Program-made: the position numbers and the translations under genes
NCBI GenBank assembly: GCA_002389465.1
Contig: DGOT01000092.1
Coordinates: forward strand, 1-14,615
Length of the DNA stretch: 14,615 nt
From: Bacteroidales bacterium UBA4459
GTDB lineage: Bacteria; Bacteroidota; Bacteroidia; Bacteroidales; F082
Direction: 5' to 3'
Notes under the pieces: generated by a model
Database searches by the model: none
Told to the model about the DNA's origin: nothing
Seen by the model: only the letters and a program-made list of their open reading frames with translations
Shown: positions 6,458 through 13,679 of the stretch, one piece after another
How positions within the stretch are numbered: the first letter of the stretch is position 1
Layout: every line of letters starts with the position of its first letter

Positions 6458-8353
6458 ATGAACGACCAAACCAAAATGAATAAACTGACATTTCATAATC
6501 CGGAGGATTATGTTGAAAGTGGTAATGCTAAAAGAGACTTATCAGATTATAAAGGAGCTATCCAGGAGTACGACAAGGCGATAGAAATAGACCCGAACCG
6601 CAACAGTGCCTATTACAACCGTGGTATTGCCAAAAGAAATGCAGGTCTTGCCGAAGAAGCCGTTGCCGACTATGATATAGCCATCCGGTTAAATCCGGAT
6701 GATTATTTCTCGTACAACAACAGGGGGATAGCTAAGGCCGACTTAGGACGGAATACAGAAGCTATTAAAGATTATGACAAGGCTATCGGGTTGAATCCCG
6801 AATTTGCCCGTGTATATAATAACAGGGGAATTGCCAAAGCTGAACTGAACTTGTTTGAAGAGGCTGTGGAAGACTACACAAGAGCCATTGAGCTGGAAGT
6901 GAAATATGCTAAAGCATACTACAACAGGGGGAATGCCAAATTCAATTTGTTGCTGGTAAAAGAAGCCATTTCTGATTATTCAAAGGCAATTGAACTAAAC
7001 CCTGTCGACAGTAATGCTTATAATAACAGGGGTATTGCAAAAGCCCATCTGGATAGAAATGAGGATGCCATTGAAGATTTTAATGAAGCTGTTGAATTAA
7101 GCCCTGATGATCTGGTTGCCTACTATAACCGGGGGTTGGCTAAAGCCAAACTCAACAGGAACAAGGAAGCCATCAAAGATTATGATGCTGCGTTACACAT
7201 AGCTCCCGAGGATACTTCGGCTTATTATAACAGAGGACTGGCAAAAGCCGGGATCGAGGATTATGATGCAGCTATAGAAGATTTTGATGAAGCAATAAAA
7301 CTTAACCCTGAGTATACTCAGGCATATAACAACAGGGGCAGAGCCAGGGCAAGCCTTAATTTGAATGAAGATGCAATAAAAGACTTTAACAGGGCCATTG
7401 AGTTAGACCCGGAATACGTCATTGCATACAACAATAGGGGAATGGCTAAAGTCGAACTGAAAAAGTTTGAGGAGGCTATCAGTGATTTTGACAAGGCTAT
7501 TGAATTGAGCCCTGATTTCGAAAACGCCTGGTTCAACAGGGGGCTGGCTAAAGCAAGCCTTAGTTTATTTGAAGAGGCTATAGTGGATCTTGACGAGGCT
7601 GTCCGGTTAGATCCTGAAGATGTGCAGGCTTTTCATAACAGGGGGCTGGCCAAAGCAAACCTTAAAAAACATGAAGAGGCTATAGAAGATTACAACCAGG
7701 TTATTGAACTGGATTCAGGATACGCTAAAGCATATAATAATCGCGGCATTGCCAAAGCCGAACTTAAAAAGTATGAGGAAGCCATTGTTGATTATGACAA
7801 AGCTATCAGCTTAGATCCTTCCGATTCCAAAACATACTATAACCGAGGACTTTCCAAGGCAGCTCTGGGGTTACACGAGGAAGCCATTACGGATTTTGAC
7901 AAATCGATAGAATTAGACCCTGATTACGCAAAAGCTGTTACCGGAAATAATTTAAAGGATCAGGAAGAGGATATGAAAAAGGAAAAAGAGGAAGGTCATT
8001 CGGTTGCCGCTGACGAAAAGATAGATTATTTTCTACGGGGAAAAACGAAGGCTGAGTTGAGCATGAACGAAAGCGCGGTTAAAGATTTTACAAAAGCCAT
8101 TGAAGTCAACCCCGATGCACATGCAGCATACTACCAGCGGGGTTTGCTATATATTGAGCTTCATGATGAACCAAAGGCCCTGGCGGATTTTAAGATGGCT
8201 ATTTCCATTAATCCTGATTTTGACGAGGCCCTGGAAGAGATCATTAAGATCGAAAATACTGTTGAAGATGAACTTCCTGATGAGTCTCAAGGCAGTAACG
8301 ATGCCACAGGAGATACTGAAAATACCGGTAAGGAAGAACATCAGAAGAAATAA
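6458..8353 (+). CDS. Tetratricopeptide repeat (TPR) protein with 16 repeats
   Basis: The 631-residue protein has no signal peptide or membrane segment, so it is probably cytoplasmic. Residues 13-488 are exactly fourteen 34-residue TPRs with no gaps, each carrying a Y-x-N-R-G-x-A-K-A core and a D-F/Y-D-K-A-I-E-L-x-P end. A charged 33-residue linker (489-521, rich in Lys and Glu) follows, then two more TPRs (522-552 and 553-586). The end is an acidic, low-complexity tail (587-631). Long uninterrupted TPR solenoids act as protein-binding scaffolds; the partner here is unknown. Its place between two FKBP lipoprotein genes suggests, but does not prove, a link to envelope biogenesis. The ATG at 6458 is followed by a second in-frame ATG at 6476, which would also leave all repeats intact. 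Confidence 0.9.
   Translation: MNDQTKMNKLTFHNPEDYVESGNAKRDLSDYKGAIQEYDKAIEIDPNRNSAYYNRGIAKRNAGLAEEAVADYDIAIRLNPDDYFSYNNRGIAKADLGRNTEAIKDYDKAIGLNPEFARVYNNRGIAKAELNLFEEAVEDYTRAIELEVKYAKAYYNRGNAKFNLLLVKEAISDYSKAIELNPVDSNAYNNRGIAKAHLDRNEDAIEDFNEAVELSPDDLVAYYNRGLAKAKLNRNKEAIKDYDAALHIAPEDTSAYYNRGLAKAGIEDYDAAIEDFDEAIKLNPEYTQAYNNRGRARASLNLNEDAIKDFNRAIELDPEYVIAYNNRGMAKVELKKFEEAISDFDKAIELSPDFENAWFNRGLAKASLSLFEEAIVDLDEAVRLDPEDVQAFHNRGLAKANLKKHEEAIEDYNQVIELDSGYAKAYNNRGIAKAELKKYEEAIVDYDKAISLDPSDSKTYYNRGLSKAALGLHEEAITDFDKSIELDPDYAKAVTGNNLKDQEEDMKKEKEEGHSVAADEKIDYFLRGKTKAELSMNESAVKDFTKAIEVNPDAHAAYYQRGLLYIELHDEPKALADFKMAISINPDFDEALEEIIKIENTVEDELPDESQGSNDATGDTENTGKEEHQKK
6494..7921 (+). repeat. Fourteen in-frame 102-bp repeats inside the TPR gene
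   Basis: Each 102-bp unit encodes one 34-residue TPR and the phase is kept without an indel. Similarity is visible in the DNA: AACAGGGG occurs in many units, and units 11 and 12 (about 7514-7717) share long near-identical stretches such as AACAGGGGGCTGGC. The other units have diverged at synonymous positions, so most duplications look old and 11/12 more recent. Confidence 0.85.
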
Positions 8354-8401
8354 TTTTATTGAGTGAGGGCTTTTTTGATTTAATCTTGATGAAATAAAGA
8401 C

Positions 8402-8409
8402 TACCTTTG
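8402..8409 (+). promoter_or_regulatory. Bacteroidota-type -7 box for the two-domain FKBP gene
   Basis: TACCTTTG followed by CCC matches TAnnTTTG and lies 51 bp before the ATG at 8461, in the 107-bp gap after the TPR gene. A TTG at 8375-8377 sits 24 bp upstream, slightly longer than usual spacing. The gene may thus have its own promoter apart from any read-through. Confidence 0.5.
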
Positions 8410-8460
8410 CCCATTCGAATTTTAAAAAAGAGATTCACTTTTTAATTTAATGGTAAAATC

Positions 8461-9336
8461 ATGAAAAGAACATTATTCATTTTTTTAGTAGCAGCTGTTT
8501 TGGGCGGGCTACTCTCATCTTGTCAACAGTCTGAATACCCGGGGTTTAAAAAAACGGAAACCGGACTGTATTATCAATTTAATACGGATGTTGACGACAC
8601 CTTGTTTCCACAGCTAGGTGATTTTGTGGAAATAGATATGATATACGGTACGGGAGACTCGGTACTGTTTGATAGCAAAAAACTGCCTCAGGCGATGCAA
8701 TTGCCCATTGTTGAGTCGGTTTATGCTGGCGATATTTATGAAGGATTATCAATGATGAACGCGGGCGACAGTGCTACTTTTATCTGCAACACAGATTCGG
8801 TATTTATGAAATTATTCCGCTTCAAGGAAGTTCCTCCCGAATTAGATTCAGTTGAGAACATTTATTTTTACATAAAGATGAATGATATCATGTCAAGCGA
8901 TGAAATGAATGCTAAAAAACAAGCAGAAATGCAACGTATGGCAGAAGAAGAGGCCGGAATGCGCGCTGCCTATCTTGCAGAGAATTATCCGAATGCAGAA
9001 CCTACGGAAAGTGGGTTGTATTTTATCAGCATGGCAAAAGGTAGCGGAAGTAAACCCGTTGCCGGAGATAAAGTCAAGGTGCACTACACAGGCATGTTTC
9101 TTGATGGAAACAAATTCGACAGTTCGGTTGATAGGGGAGAGCCCTTCGAGTTTACACTCGGGCAGGGACAAGTGATCAGAGGATGGGACGAAGGAATTGC
9201 GATGATGCGTAAAGGGGGAAAAGCCGTAATGGTTATCCCTTCTGATCTGGGGTATGGCCCGCAGGGCAACAGAGGTATTCCACCTTCATCAACCCTTGTG
9301 TTCGAAGTAGAATTGATCGATATCATTAAGGAATAG
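8461..9336 (+). CDS. FKBP-type peptidyl-prolyl cis-trans isomerase lipoprotein with two FKBP-like domains
   Basis: This 291-residue lipoprotein has lipobox LSSC (Cys21). An N-terminal FKBP-like domain (about 28-145) is recognisable from ETGLYYQF, LGDFVEIDM, VLFDSKK and MMNAGDSATF. It lacks the GYG loop and pocket Trp, so it is probably non-catalytic. A Met/Glu/Ala-rich helix (about 146-180) links it to a C-terminal canonical FKBP domain (183-291). There the pocket is complete: Tyr209 (VHYTG), Phe219-Asp220 (KFDSS), Val238-Ile239 and Trp242 (VIRGWDEG), Tyr265 (GYG) and Phe281 (LVFEVEL). The C-terminal domain should isomerise prolyl bonds in envelope proteins. The layout, a binding module before a catalytic FKBP, recalls FkpA/Mip foldases, but the N-terminal domain is different. 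It sits three genes past the start of the nrnA-like/gldI series and ends at a strong terminator. Confidence 0.93.
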   Translation: MKRTLFIFLVAAVLGGLLSSCQQSEYPGFKKTETGLYYQFNTDVDDTLFPQLGDFVEIDMIYGTGDSVLFDSKKLPQAMQLPIVESVYAGDIYEGLSMMNAGDSATFICNTDSVFMKLFRFKEVPPELDSVENIYFYIKMNDIMSSDEMNAKKQAEMQRMAEEEAGMRAAYLAENYPNAEPTESGLYFISMAKGSGSKPVAGDKVKVHYTGMFLDGNKFDSSVDRGEPFEFTLGQGQVIRGWDEGIAMMRKGGKAVMVIPSDLGYGPQGNRGIPPSSTLVFEVELIDIIKE

Positions 9337-9352
9337 TAAACGTTTATCGTTG

Positions 9353-9392
9353 AAAAAAAGCTAAAACTGATTGTTCGGTTTTAGCTTTTTTT
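9353..9392. terminator. Bidirectional terminator between the FKBP gene and the mscS operon
   Basis: An 18-bp stem with one G-T wobble (9353-9370 with 9375-9392) and loop TTGT has A-runs on the left and T-runs on the right, so it can act on both strands. The T-run continues into the stop codon (9393-9395) of the convergent - strand gene. It starts 16 bp after the FKBP stop. Confidence 0.92.
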
Positions 9393-9881
9393 TTAGTTGT
9401 ACTTTCCCGTGTCTGCTTTGTAAATCTTCCAATACTTATTTAGTGCCAGTTCATGTGATTTGAAAGTTTTACTGTGCTCAAGCACAACAACCATACGAAA
9501 AGTATTCATGGAAGATATTTTACCGGAAATAATCTCTTTTAAATTTTTAAAAGGAATGACAGCTTCATAGGTTGCCTGATGCTGAATACGAAACGGGAGA
9601 GTTATTGATTCCGAAATCTCAGAAGAATCGATATAAGTAAACTCCCGCTTTTCCGAAATAAGTTCACATCGGACTTGTTTTATGTTCAATTCCTTTTTTG
9701 CTTTTATGTGTACAATAAGGTTTTGAATTTTCCTTTCCTTTTTGGCTATAAGCACGAACAGGTCAAGTTCAGGAAATAGTTGTTTTGATAAAACATAATG
9801 TTGTGACCTGGATCGGTTTAGCTGCCAAATGAGCACACCGATTATAATGATAACAAAGACAATGATATAAGAATAATCCAT
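9393..9881 (-). CDS. Small single-pass membrane protein of unknown function
   Basis: I do not recognise this 162-residue protein. One N-terminal hydrophobic segment (about 5-19, YIIVFVIIIIGVLIW) is followed by a basic QLNRSRSQ stretch. By the positive-inside rule this puts the rest in the cytoplasm. The remainder (about 35-155) alternates hydrophobic and polar residues like a beta-rich domain (LFVLIAKKERK, IQNLIVHIKAKKEL, VRCELISEKREFTY, FRMVVVLEHSK), but no known domain or catalytic motif is evident. It starts 6 bp after the mscS-like stop codon, so it is translated from the same transcript and may be an accessory subunit of that channel (inference). It is the last gene of the operon and stops at the bidirectional hairpin. 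Confidence 0.8.
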   Translation of the reverse strand: MDYSYIIVFVIIIIGVLIWQLNRSRSQHYVLSKQLFPELDLFVLIAKKERKIQNLIVHIKAKKELNIKQVRCELISEKREFTYIDSSEISESITLPFRIQHQATYEAVIPFKNLKEIISGKISSMNTFRMVVVLEHSKTFKSHELALNKYWKIYKADTGKYN

Positions 9882-9887
9882 GTGCTA

Positions 9888-12425
9888 TTAATCTTTTTCG
9901 TTATCATCATCATGTTCGATCTGGTCGGGTTTCTTGTTCTCGTCAGATGCTTCTGGTTCTGTTTTGTGAGTCACTTTGGGGTTCTTTTTCTTTAAAGTCG
10001 TAGGTTTTTGCTTCGGAACAATCAATGAACTGTCTTCTAAAGCTTTAATATAGATATCTTGCTGAGGGAATGGAATACTGATACCGGCTTCTTCCAGAGC
10101 ATCATAAATACTCATAGCCACCTGGCTTTTAACGGTTACGTCTATATCAAACGGCACCCAAAATCTGATTTTAAAATCTAATGAGCTGTCTCCAAAGCCT
10201 TCAAAAGTAGCCCACGGAGCAGGCGATTCAAGTACATTGATATGATCTCCGGCAGCCTTTGCAAGAATCTTTAGAACTTCATGAGGATTGGAACCATAAG
10301 CAACACTTACTGGGATCTCTCTTCTTTTTTTCCGGTCCGACAAAGTCCAATTTGTTACATCGTTCGAAATTAAGTTTCCGTTGGGAATAATAACTTCTGA
10401 GCCATCATAGGTCCTTATATTACTCGACCTGACGCCAATCGAAGTAACCGTACCCATCAATTGGTCAACTTCAATAACATCTCCTACCTGAAAAGGCCGC
10501 TCAAAAGCCAGTACCAACCCTGCAATAAAGTTGAATACAATATTTTGGAGGCCAAAACCTATACCTACACCTAATGCACCTGCAATCAATCCAAATTTAC
10601 TAAGATCGATCCCTGCAGCTGCCAGAACAAAGTAGATGCCAAAGGCTACAATAACATAACGGGTGATCATAGAAATGGCACCTGGAACGCCCCTTGGAAA
10701 TTGAATTCTTGGAAAAAGTTCTTTTTCGTAAAAGACATTAACCATGCGCACAATGACAACTGTAATAATAATAACGAGAATAACACCTAAAATAGAACCT
10801 AACGAGATGGTACTTGTGCCAACAACCCAACTGCTGTCCATCAGGCGGCCTAACCAGGTCCAAACCCAGTCGCTGAGCCCTAAATTATTGATGACTGATT
10901 TGACCCATAGTACAATGAGTAGGATGTAGATAAGTTTCATTATTTTATTGACCAATGAGCCATTCTTTTGCTTGATAATGTTAGATTGCTGTAGAAATTT
11001 GGTCTCAAATGCAACGGAAATAATACCGTCAAGCGATATAGCTATCAGAATGTAAATTATTGAAGAAAATATTGCATTGTTAACAGTGCTCACCATCAAA
11101 ATAGCCAGGTTAACAAAACCGAAAGTGTTTCCCACCAAAGCTACTCCAAGCAACAAATAAAAAAGCCCGGAGAAGAAATAAAGAATACCATTGATCTTAA
11201 ATCTTAATACCGGAAGTAAAGATTTGATTGCCTGTATGATATAAACTAGTACAATGCCGGTATAAAGTAAATGGAAGTACAAAAAGATTCTGGCCAACAA
11301 CCATGTTCGTATGAAGAAAACAGAAACCTCTTTGAATACTAATAAAACAAATAGTAACACAATGAGTTTGCGTAATTTTCGACCAAATAACTTGTCAAGA
11401 ATCACAAACCCTGTTATGAGTACAACTGCTCTCAGGATGTCATCTACAATGGAAGGGCGAATAGGATATACCCAAACGGATGCAATCAGAGCCAGGAAAA
11501 AAGCGGTTAAGATGTAATGTGAAATAAAGTATCGGGTTTCTCTTGCTTCACTTTTTTCTTCTTCATCGGCTTTACCTTTGTAATGCGCTAGCAAGTAAAG
11601 AAGGATGATTAAAATGATGAAGACTATTACATGTAAAACCATATTATTTGAATAGTCTTTTTTAAATGCTTGAAGGTTTTTAGACGACTCCTGAAGATAT
11701 TTCTGAATTTGACTTTTTGCAATTGAGGAATTACTTATCGAGTCATGAGTTTCCCAAATAGCAGGCGCATCTTTATTAAACGATGATAAACTGACACTTT
11801 CAAGGTCGCTTTTAATTTCATCAACGGTAATTATAAATTCAGTCACCTGATTCTGGTTCATGTACAGTTGGTTTTGCTTGTTGGTCAGTTCAGTGTCAAT
11901 AACTTTAATTTCTTTGATAATGCTTTTAATGTCATTCATTATTTCAGGAAGCGCATCCTGTTCTTTAGCTTTGCTAAGCGTCAGATCCCATTGTCTGAGC
12001 ATTAATGTGATCTTTTGCTTTTGGTTCTCGAGATTGAGCGTCCTGTTGTTGAATTTGGTTCTCCAACCATCAAGTATTTTACTGGTATTTTTCCATTTTT
12101 TCTTTTCGTCATTCAACTCTCTGATAGACAGGGTGTTTTTTGTTGCTTCAATTCTTTTTAATTCCTCGCGCATGAATCTCTTACCCTCTTTAACCAATGA
12201 ATCAATTGATTTTTTATCGTTGTATGAATCAATGGCCTGTTGCGTTGCTTTTAGTTGGTTGTAAACCTCTTCTGTTCGTTGTGAAATCTCAACCAATGGT
12301 ATGGGTTCTACTACAATAGTGTCATTGTTGATAACTACTATTTTAGGTGTCTCCTCCTGTGTCCAGGCTGTAAGCCAGAAAAGAATGGTGGTTAGGACAA
12401 AAAGAATATTTTTAATGCGGTTCAT
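9888..12425 (-). CDS. Large MscS-family mechanosensitive ion channel
   Basis: The protein has 845 residues. A signal peptide (1-22, ending TAWTQ) is followed by a periplasmic, largely helical domain (about 45-255) rich in Lys, Glu and Gln with coiled-coil character. Roughly ten to twelve membrane segments follow between 262 and 640. The MscS core starts near 580. The pore-lining helix is 611-640 with the Gly/Ala pattern LIAGALGVGIGFGLQN, then FERPFQVGDVIEV (641-653) opens the beta domain with GTVTSIGVRSSNIRTYDGSEVIIPNG. A C-terminal alpha/beta vestibule runs to about 795 (ending GISIPFPQQDIYIKAL). A charged Lys- and Asp/Glu-rich tail (about 800-845) is added. MscS channels open under membrane tension to release solutes on hypo-osmotic shock. 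The length and periplasmic domain resemble shortened MscK/MscM types more than small MscS. It lies 59 bp after the GNAT gene. Confidence 0.93.
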   Translation of the reverse strand: MNRIKNILFVLTTILFWLTAWTQEETPKIVVINNDTIVVEPIPLVEISQRTEEVYNQLKATQQAIDSYNDKKSIDSLVKEGKRFMREELKRIEATKNTLSIRELNDEKKKWKNTSKILDGWRTKFNNRTLNLENQKQKITLMLRQWDLTLSKAKEQDALPEIMNDIKSIIKEIKVIDTELTNKQNQLYMNQNQVTEFIITVDEIKSDLESVSLSSFNKDAPAIWETHDSISNSSIAKSQIQKYLQESSKNLQAFKKDYSNNMVLHVIVFIILIILLYLLAHYKGKADEEEKSEARETRYFISHYILTAFFLALIASVWVYPIRPSIVDDILRAVVLITGFVILDKLFGRKLRKLIVLLFVLLVFKEVSVFFIRTWLLARIFLYFHLLYTGIVLVYIIQAIKSLLPVLRFKINGILYFFSGLFYLLLGVALVGNTFGFVNLAILMVSTVNNAIFSSIIYILIAISLDGIISVAFETKFLQQSNIIKQKNGSLVNKIMKLIYILLIVLWVKSVINNLGLSDWVWTWLGRLMDSSWVVGTSTISLGSILGVILVIIITVVIVRMVNVFYEKELFPRIQFPRGVPGAISMITRYVIVAFGIYFVLAAAGIDLSKFGLIAGALGVGIGFGLQNIVFNFIAGLVLAFERPFQVGDVIEVDQLMGTVTSIGVRSSNIRTYDGSEVIIPNGNLISNDVTNWTLSDRKKRREIPVSVAYGSNPHEVLKILAKAAGDHINVLESPAPWATFEGFGDSSLDFKIRFWVPFDIDVTVKSQVAMSIYDALEEAGISIPFPQQDIYIKALEDSSLIVPKQKPTTLKKKNPKVTHKTEPEASDENKKPDQIEHDDDNEKD

Positions 12426-12484
12426 GGCAATTTAATTAGAGTTATAATGTACTAACTTTTTAAAGAATAGCATAAATGGCAAGC

Positions 12485-13669
12485 TTATATGGTTGCCGCT
12501 CGCTCAAATTTTTTATGTCGGTCAAATAAATACCTGTATGTAATGTGTGTTTTATAGACTTTTGCTCCCAGATATTCAATTAGTTTGATCATCTTAGGAT
12601 TGAAATCACCAATCCAGTTCATTTCCAGGTCAGTGTATTTAAGGTCGGGTTGCCTGACTTCGTCTTCAAAAAGAAGTATCATTCCATCGGCTACACTTTT
12701 ATTTTGAAATTCCGGTACAACACCGAATATGAGCCCTATTACTTTTCTGCTGACTTTTCTGATCCGTAAATTATAAACCAGCCTGAGTTTATTTATGAAG
12801 TGAAATCTCCCGTTAAAGTGCTTTGTAACCTGGTAAATATCAGGTATCATAATGAAAAATCCGATAGGTCTTTCTTTATAATAAGCAAATATCATAACAC
12901 GCGGGTCAAGGATAATTTTCATTTTATCAAACATCTTTACAGTCTGCTGTTTGGTCAATGGTTTTACCCCTGGAAACCTGGCCCATGTTTCGTTAAATAT
13001 AGTTACAAAATCTTCTTCATATTTGTCCAGATTCTTTCGTTCTATGTTTTTAAAAGTAAAATTATTGTTTTTCCTGATCTCCGCACCTCTTTCATAAATT
13101 ACCGGGTTCATCTTATCTGGGATTAGATCCGTATGAAATGTGTATTGGTTGAAATAATTCTTGAAACCGTAACCTTCAAACAGATCGTTATAATATTTAT
13201 AGTTGTAAAACATATTATAATTAGGCTCATAAAATCCGTCATAGAGGCATCCCCAGAACATTTCCCTGGATCCGAAATTGATGGGGCCATCAATGGCTTC
13301 CATTCCTTTGCTTTTTAACCATTCTTTTGCCGCATCGAACATGGTATCGGCAGCTTCCTGATCATTAATGCAATCAAAAAAGCCAATACCTCCTGTTGGT
13401 TGCTCGTTTTTGCCTTTTTCGTCTTTTGTATAAAAAGCAGCGATTCTTCCTACAGGCTTATTTCGTCCGTTCAACAATACCCATCGTATAGCTTCTCCTT
13501 TTCTGAAAAGCTTGTTCCTTTCAGGGCTAAATATTTTTTCAATATCATCATCCAAAGGCCTGATCCAGTTTTTATCGTTTTTGTATAAAGAAACAGGCAT
13601 TTCCAGAAATATCCTGACGAGCTTCCTATTTGTGACCTCAACTAAATGGTAGTTTTTATTCATAAACAT
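12485..13669 (-). CDS. GNAT-fold (acyl-CoA N-acyltransferase-like) protein
   Basis: The protein has 394 residues, no signal peptide and no membrane segment. The second half (about 205-385) has the shape of a GNAT domain: RVMIFAYYKERPIGFFIMIPD (beta strands 3-4), LIFGVVPEFQNKSVADGMI (313-331, in the place of acyl-CoA motif A) and a C-terminal EMNWIGDFNPKMIKLIEYLG (349-368) resembling the family's typical end. The first half (VGRIAAFYTKDE, GGIGFFDC, and EAIDGPINFGSREMFWG at 124-140) may form a second related fold. Comparable proteins, for example the E. coli YghO type, have no known substrate. It could acylate a small molecule, a lipid precursor or a protein; the sequence does not say. The gene starts 10 bp after the CAP-SPOR stop. 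The start may instead be the in-frame ATG at 13663, which would begin MNKNYHL. Confidence 0.75.
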   Translation of the reverse strand: MFMNKNYHLVEVTNRKLVRIFLEMPVSLYKNDKNWIRPLDDDIEKIFSPERNKLFRKGEAIRWVLLNGRNKPVGRIAAFYTKDEKGKNEQPTGGIGFFDCINDQEAADTMFDAAKEWLKSKGMEAIDGPINFGSREMFWGCLYDGFYEPNYNMFYNYKYYNDLFEGYGFKNYFNQYTFHTDLIPDKMNPVIYERGAEIRKNNNFTFKNIERKNLDKYEEDFVTIFNETWARFPGVKPLTKQQTVKMFDKMKIILDPRVMIFAYYKERPIGFFIMIPDIYQVTKHFNGRFHFINKLRLVYNLRIRKVSRKVIGLIFGVVPEFQNKSVADGMILLFEDEVRQPDLKYTDLEMNWIGDFNPKMIKLIEYLGAKVYKTHITYRYLFDRHKKFERAATI

Positions 13670-13679
13670 TTAAAAATTT

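Noticed and set aside
6494..7921. Regular 102-bp periodicity suggesting a CRISPR or satellite array
   Set aside because: The period is exactly 34 codons, stays in frame, and encodes TPR motifs, so it is coding repetition.
8354..8400. Possible terminator after the TPR gene
   Set aside because: There is a run of six T at 8371-8376 but no convincing stem before it.
11860..12264. 134-residue open frame on the + strand, opposite the mscS-like gene
   Set aside because: It is a hydrophobic, Ser/Leu-rich shadow of the antisense of a Lys/Glu-rich coiled coil, with no domain, and the strongly supported gene is on the other strand.
12800..13126. 108-residue open frame on the + strand, opposite the GNAT gene
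   Set aside because: Its product has no recognisable domain and it lies wholly within a well-supported gene on the other strand.
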